This document shows, piece by piece, positions 5,996-8,334 of a stretch of DNA of 8,334 bases; the stretch's first letter is position 1, and each line of letters begins with the position of its first letter. Origin of the DNA: Verrucomicrobiota bacterium (GTDB lineage Bacteria > Verrucomicrobiota > Verrucomicrobiia > Chthoniobacterales > UBA10450). Location: positions 1 to 8,334 of the forward strand of contig QHOR01000096.1 of the NCBI GenBank assembly GCA_003219395.1, read 5' to 3'. Position numbers and translations under genes: made by a program. The notes beneath the pieces were generated by a model. The model ran no database searches. It was given only the letters and a program-made list of their open reading frames with translations, and was not told the DNA's origin.

Positions 5996-6523
5996 CGAGC
6001 GAGTTCGTTCGCGAAGAACTGCCGGCTTTGCCTGACCAAGGCCAAGATCCAGGTCATACAGTTTCCAGCCCCAACCTGTGAAACGGAATCGAAGTTTGAT
6101 TCCTTCTCGTTCGACAACAAAAGTGCCAGGACCTGTAAAGAATGCGTGTTTTACTTTCGACCAATCGTCAGCTTTGGCGGTCGGAAAACGGAACTGTTGC
6201 GGCTGTTTGAGGCTTTTCAGAACCTCCGGTTTGGATATCAACGCCGCAATGCCTTCCGGAGTGACGTAAGCGTCAACGATGGTGTCGATTAGCGTTGGGC
6301 CAAGATGATTCCACCACTTGTCACCCGTTGTCCGCTGAGTGAACCGTGCAACAAGCTGTTTCTTTAACGAACTTCGAATCGCCGGAAAGTCCATGCGTGA
6401 ACTCAAAGCCGCGCTGTCGCCAGATCGAAGTGCTGCTGTGAATCGCCAGAATGAAAAGTATGGCGACGCTGCGTAGACCAACAGAAGAAGAATGCAGGTG
6501 ACCAATAACCAGCGGAATCTCAT
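5864..6523 (-). CDS. DUF2939-like membrane-anchored protein, overlapping mqnA tail to tail
   Basis: The 219-residue product starts with Met-Arg and a hydrophobic segment at about 5-20, an N-terminal membrane anchor or uncleaved signal. The rest would lie outside the cytoplasm. Residues 25-60 carry a pattern I associate with DUF2939: a Trp-containing helix, RSGDSAALSSRMDFPAIRSSLKKQL. Further on are VTPEGIAALI (about 87-96) and a beta-rich FTGWGWKLYDLDL ending near 160. The family domain would be expected to end about there. The last 43 residues (177-219) are encoded opposite the end of mqnA, have an unlike composition and look like read-through to the first stop. The start is the ATG at 6523, whose ATGA also ends a short upstream frame on this strand (6520-6612). 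The function of DUF2939 proteins is unknown. I am confident of the gene and its first 165 residues, and moderately so of the family. Confidence 0.75.
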   Translation of the reverse strand: MRFRWLLVTCILLLLVYAASPYFSFWRFTAALRSGDSAALSSRMDFPAIRSSLKKQLVARFTQRTTGDKWWNHLGPTLIDTIVDAYVTPEGIAALISKPEVLKSLKQPQQFRFPTAKADDWSKVKHAFFTGPGTFVVEREGIKLRFRFTGWGWKLYDLDLGLGQAKPAVLRERTRSLNNMQCDIGPWKQTMVCTKICEDSQPFLFSFSKPELKMFGVVA

Positions 6524-6612
6524 TTCAAAGTGATTGTCTGCGCTCCGGCTGAAATCACTGGCCCGAATTTCGGCAAATCTTTACTGGAGGGCACCGGTCC
6601 AATTTTCGACAT
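6520..6612 (-). CDS. Possible 30-codon ORF overlapping the DUF2939 gene start (ATGA)
   Basis: On the minus strand a frame beginning with ATG at 6612 encodes 30 residues (start MSKIGPVPSS, end GAQTITLK). It stops in the TGA of the ATGA that also holds the start codon of the DUF2939-like gene. A 4-base ATGA overlap is the classic arrangement for coupled translation, which is the reason to list it. The frame remains open upstream to a TAA at about 6669, with no other ATG. I recognise no family, and no Shine-Dalgarno site is present. The opposite strand also has an open 46-codon frame here (GTG at 6530 to TAA at 6670), so coding on either strand is doubtful. It could be the tail of a decayed gene. 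Confidence 0.2.
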   Translation of the reverse strand: MSKIGPVPSSKDLPKFGPVISAGAQTITLK

Positions 6613-6677
6613 GGAAGAATTCGCCGGCTTCAGTGGTATGCGGCCCGCTACAAAACCAGTATCGTTTTAATCATTGC

Positions 6678-6731
6678 GGTTTTTGGTGTGAAAACCATTC
6701 TCTGTCGATGGAGATCGCCATGAGCGACAGA
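6678..6731. repeat. Two adjacent intergenic hairpins upstream of recJ
   Basis: The first is GGTTTT (6678-6683) with AAAACC (6691-6696) and a 7-base loop. Five bases on is a longer one: TCTGTCG (6701-6707) pairs with CGACAGA (6725-6731), and inside it ATGG (6708-6711) pairs with CCAT (6718-6721), leaving a 3-base bulge GAG and a 6-base loop. Neither is followed by a T-run in either direction, so they are not standard intrinsic terminators. They lie in the divergent space between the DUF2939-like gene and recJ and may be protein-binding sites or leader structures. The pairing is seen directly; the function is inferred. Confidence 0.4.
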
Positions 6732-6817
6732 TAATTGATCGTATCTTGTCAGAGGACTTTCCGCAAATAAACTGATCGGTGCAGAGCCGCGTAGATGGCA
6801 ATCCAAGTAATACAGAG

Positions 6818-8334
6818 GTGGCCAAAAGTTTTACGCCGCAAAACCGCGCAGAGGAAAATTCAGTTGCAGCGCGGTGTTCCGGGAAATTTTCGCGGCCGCA
6901 AAGCCGGTGGATAATCGCGGAACGTGAGAATCTGAATGGTAGTGCGATTTCCTGGCAAGAAATTTGTGGGTCAGAGTGCATCGCGCGCTTGCTTTCGCGG
7001 AAAGGCTTTCGCTGCGTCGAAGACGTGGACGCATTTTTGCGGCCACGTTTAGGCTCGTTGAGCGATCCATTTTTACTGCCTCAAATGAAGGCTGCTGTTT
7101 CCCGGGTCCTCGCCGCCTTGGATCGACAGGAATGCATCGTGCTCTTCGGTGATTATGACGTGGACGGCGTGACTTCACTGGCCTTGCTCGCCGAAATGTT
7201 GCGCGGATACGGTGCAGTTCCGGAAATGTTTTTGCCGTTGCGTATGGAGGAGGGCTACGGTTTGAGTGCCGAAAGCATCGAGCGTTGTCTCGGCCAATAT
7301 CGACCGCAACTGCTAATTGCCGTTGATTGCGGGACGTCATCGCTGAAGGAGATTCGCGATCTTCGGGAACGCGGCGTGGACGTCGTCGTGCTTGATCATC
7401 ACGAGCCGAAGTCGGGATTACCCGACTGCATCGCCGTCGTAAACCCGAAAACAACCAGCTGCGGATTCGACTATCTCTGCAGCGTTGGCATTGTCTTCAA
7501 ACTTTGTCACGCCTTGCTGAAAACAAGACCGCTGCCTCAGTTCGATTTGAAATCCAAGCTCGATCTTGTGGCGCTCGGCACCGTGGCAGACATCGTGCCG
7601 CTTCGTGGGGAAAACCGCGTTTTGGTGCAGCGCGGCGCAATCGAGATTGCGCGAAGCCCACGCACTGGCTTGAAGACATTGATGCGAGTTGCCGGTGTGA
7701 GGTCGCCAGTTTTGCCTGAGGACATTGGTTACCGACTTGGTCCGCGATTGAACGCTGCAGGACGTCTAAGCACAGCGGAGAAATCCTTACGTCTGTTGCT
7801 CACTGACGACGATGGCGAAGCAACGAGGCTCGCGGCAGAGCTCGACGGGCAAAATCGCGAACGTCAGGATGTGGAAAAACAAATTTTCGACTCAGCGATA
7901 GAGAAGCTATCGGATCGGTTCGACGCTGCGCGCGACGCAGCAATCGTGATTGGGGCATCCGGCTGGCATCACGGAGTCCTCGGCATTGTGGCGTCACGCA
8001 TTGCTCGAAGGCATCATCGACCCACAATCCTTATTGGCTTTGATGAAAATGGAATCGGCAAAGGAAGCGGACGAAGTATCGAAGGATTGAACCTCGTCGA
8101 AGCATTAAGCTGCTGCGCGGAGAACCTCGATAAATTCGGTGGACATGAAATGGCGGCCGGTCTTGCACTGCACGAGGAAAATTTCGAGCGCTTTGCTGAA
8201 GCATTTCGCAAAGCTGCACGTGACGTCCTTTCCGAAGAAGCTCTTCAGCCCTGCGTGCGAGTGGACGATGAGCTGGCGTTCGCCGAAATCGACATAGATT
8301 TTCTGCGGTGGCATGAAATGTTGCAGCCGTTTGG
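6818..8334 (+). CDS. recJ: Single-stranded-DNA-specific exonuclease RecJ, partial (3' end beyond window)
   Basis: RecJ degrades single-stranded DNA 5' to 3' and acts in RecF-pathway recombination, mismatch repair and base excision repair. About 505 codons are visible; family members are usually about 560-590, so only the C-terminus is missing. Numbered from the GTG at 6818: RecJ-type N-terminal region with LLSRKGF and DVDAFLRPRLGSLSDPF; DHH-domain motif I GDYDVDG with Asp112, Asp114 and Asp116; motif II with Asp170 (AVDCGTSS); motif III DHH at 193-195 (LDHHEPK); then GTVADIVPL and GPRLNAAGR. The DHHA1 domain shows WHHGVLGIVASRIA, GSGRSIEGLNL and GGHEMAAGL (His443). The OB-fold begins after that, and the window stops at PFG, just before the expected GNP. 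The metal ligands appear intact. The start is uncertain: the frame is open to a TGA at 6773, with GTG at 6779 or 6818 and no ATG. A TTGTCA at 6746 may be part of a -35 box. Confidence 0.95.
   Translation, partial: MAKSFTPQNRAEENSVAARCSGKFSRPQSRWIIAERENLNGSAISWQEICGSECIARLLSRKGFRCVEDVDAFLRPRLGSLSDPFLLPQMKAAVSRVLAALDRQECIVLFGDYDVDGVTSLALLAEMLRGYGAVPEMFLPLRMEEGYGLSAESIERCLGQYRPQLLIAVDCGTSSLKEIRDLRERGVDVVVLDHHEPKSGLPDCIAVVNPKTTSCGFDYLCSVGIVFKLCHALLKTRPLPQFDLKSKLDLVALGTVADIVPLRGENRVLVQRGAIEIARSPRTGLKTLMRVAGVRSPVLPEDIGYRLGPRLNAAGRLSTAEKSLRLLLTDDDGEATRLAAELDGQNRERQDVEKQIFDSAIEKLSDRFDAARDAAIVIGASGWHHGVLGIVASRIARRHHRPTILIGFDENGIGKGSGRSIEGLNLVEALSCCAENLDKFGGHEMAAGLALHEENFERFAEAFRKAARDVLSEEALQPCVRVDDELAFAEIDIDFLRWHEMLQPF

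Noticed and set aside
6831..7454. 207-codon minus-strand ORF opposite recJ
   Set aside because: It is Arg-rich and low-complexity, and is antisense to the RecJ catalytic motifs, whose conservation explains this stretch.
1..8334. CRISPR array, tRNA, rRNA or insertion sequence
   Set aside because: No regularly spaced repeats, no tRNA T-arm pattern, and no transposase-like frame or terminal inverted repeats were found by eye on either strand.

Overview
This 8.3 kb window is a piece of bacterial chromosome with moderate GC. It contains no mobile element, CRISPR array, tRNA or rRNA that I can see. The gene content fits a soil-type Verrucomicrobiota bacterium, perhaps in the Chthoniobacterales/Spartobacteria. 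The clues are an N-terminally extended ribosomal protein S11, menaquinone made by the futalosine route (mqnE, mqnA), a Lys/Arg-rich DUF2934 protein, and almost no Shine-Dalgarno motifs. That placement is inferred from the style of the proteins, not from a search.

Region by region: positions 1-1309 are the end of the alpha ribosomal operon, with the last codons of a probable rpsM, then rpsK (S11) and rpsD (S4). The usual next gene, rpoA, is missing. In its place, 1310-1803 is a stretch of about 0.5 kb with no recognisable gene. Two small leftward genes follow: a short helical protein of unknown function (1804-2049) and a DUF2934-type protein (2118-2450). A rightward four-helix membrane protein of the PF04020 'phage holin family' type (2558-2971) converges on a leftward ECF sigma factor gene (3080-3691).

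The second half is metabolic and repair-related. Divergent from the sigma gene is a futalosine-pathway pair: mqnE, the radical-SAM aminofutalosine synthase (3943-5088), and mqnA, chorismate dehydratase (5177-5995, TTG start). MqnA turns chorismate into 3-enolpyruvylbenzoate and MqnE turns that product into aminofutalosine, so the pair covers the first two steps of the pathway. A leftward gene for a membrane-anchored DUF2939-like protein (5864-6523) runs 132 bp into the end of mqnA on the opposite strand. After a compact intergenic stretch with two hairpins and overlapping micro-ORFs, recJ (single-strand DNA exonuclease) starts near 6818 and runs off the right edge.

I found no clear novel multi-gene system. 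The points most worth checking are the S11 extension, the break in the alpha operon, the convergent mqnA/DUF2939 overlap, the ATTCGTG-like intergenic repeats and the general lack of Shine-Dalgarno sites.
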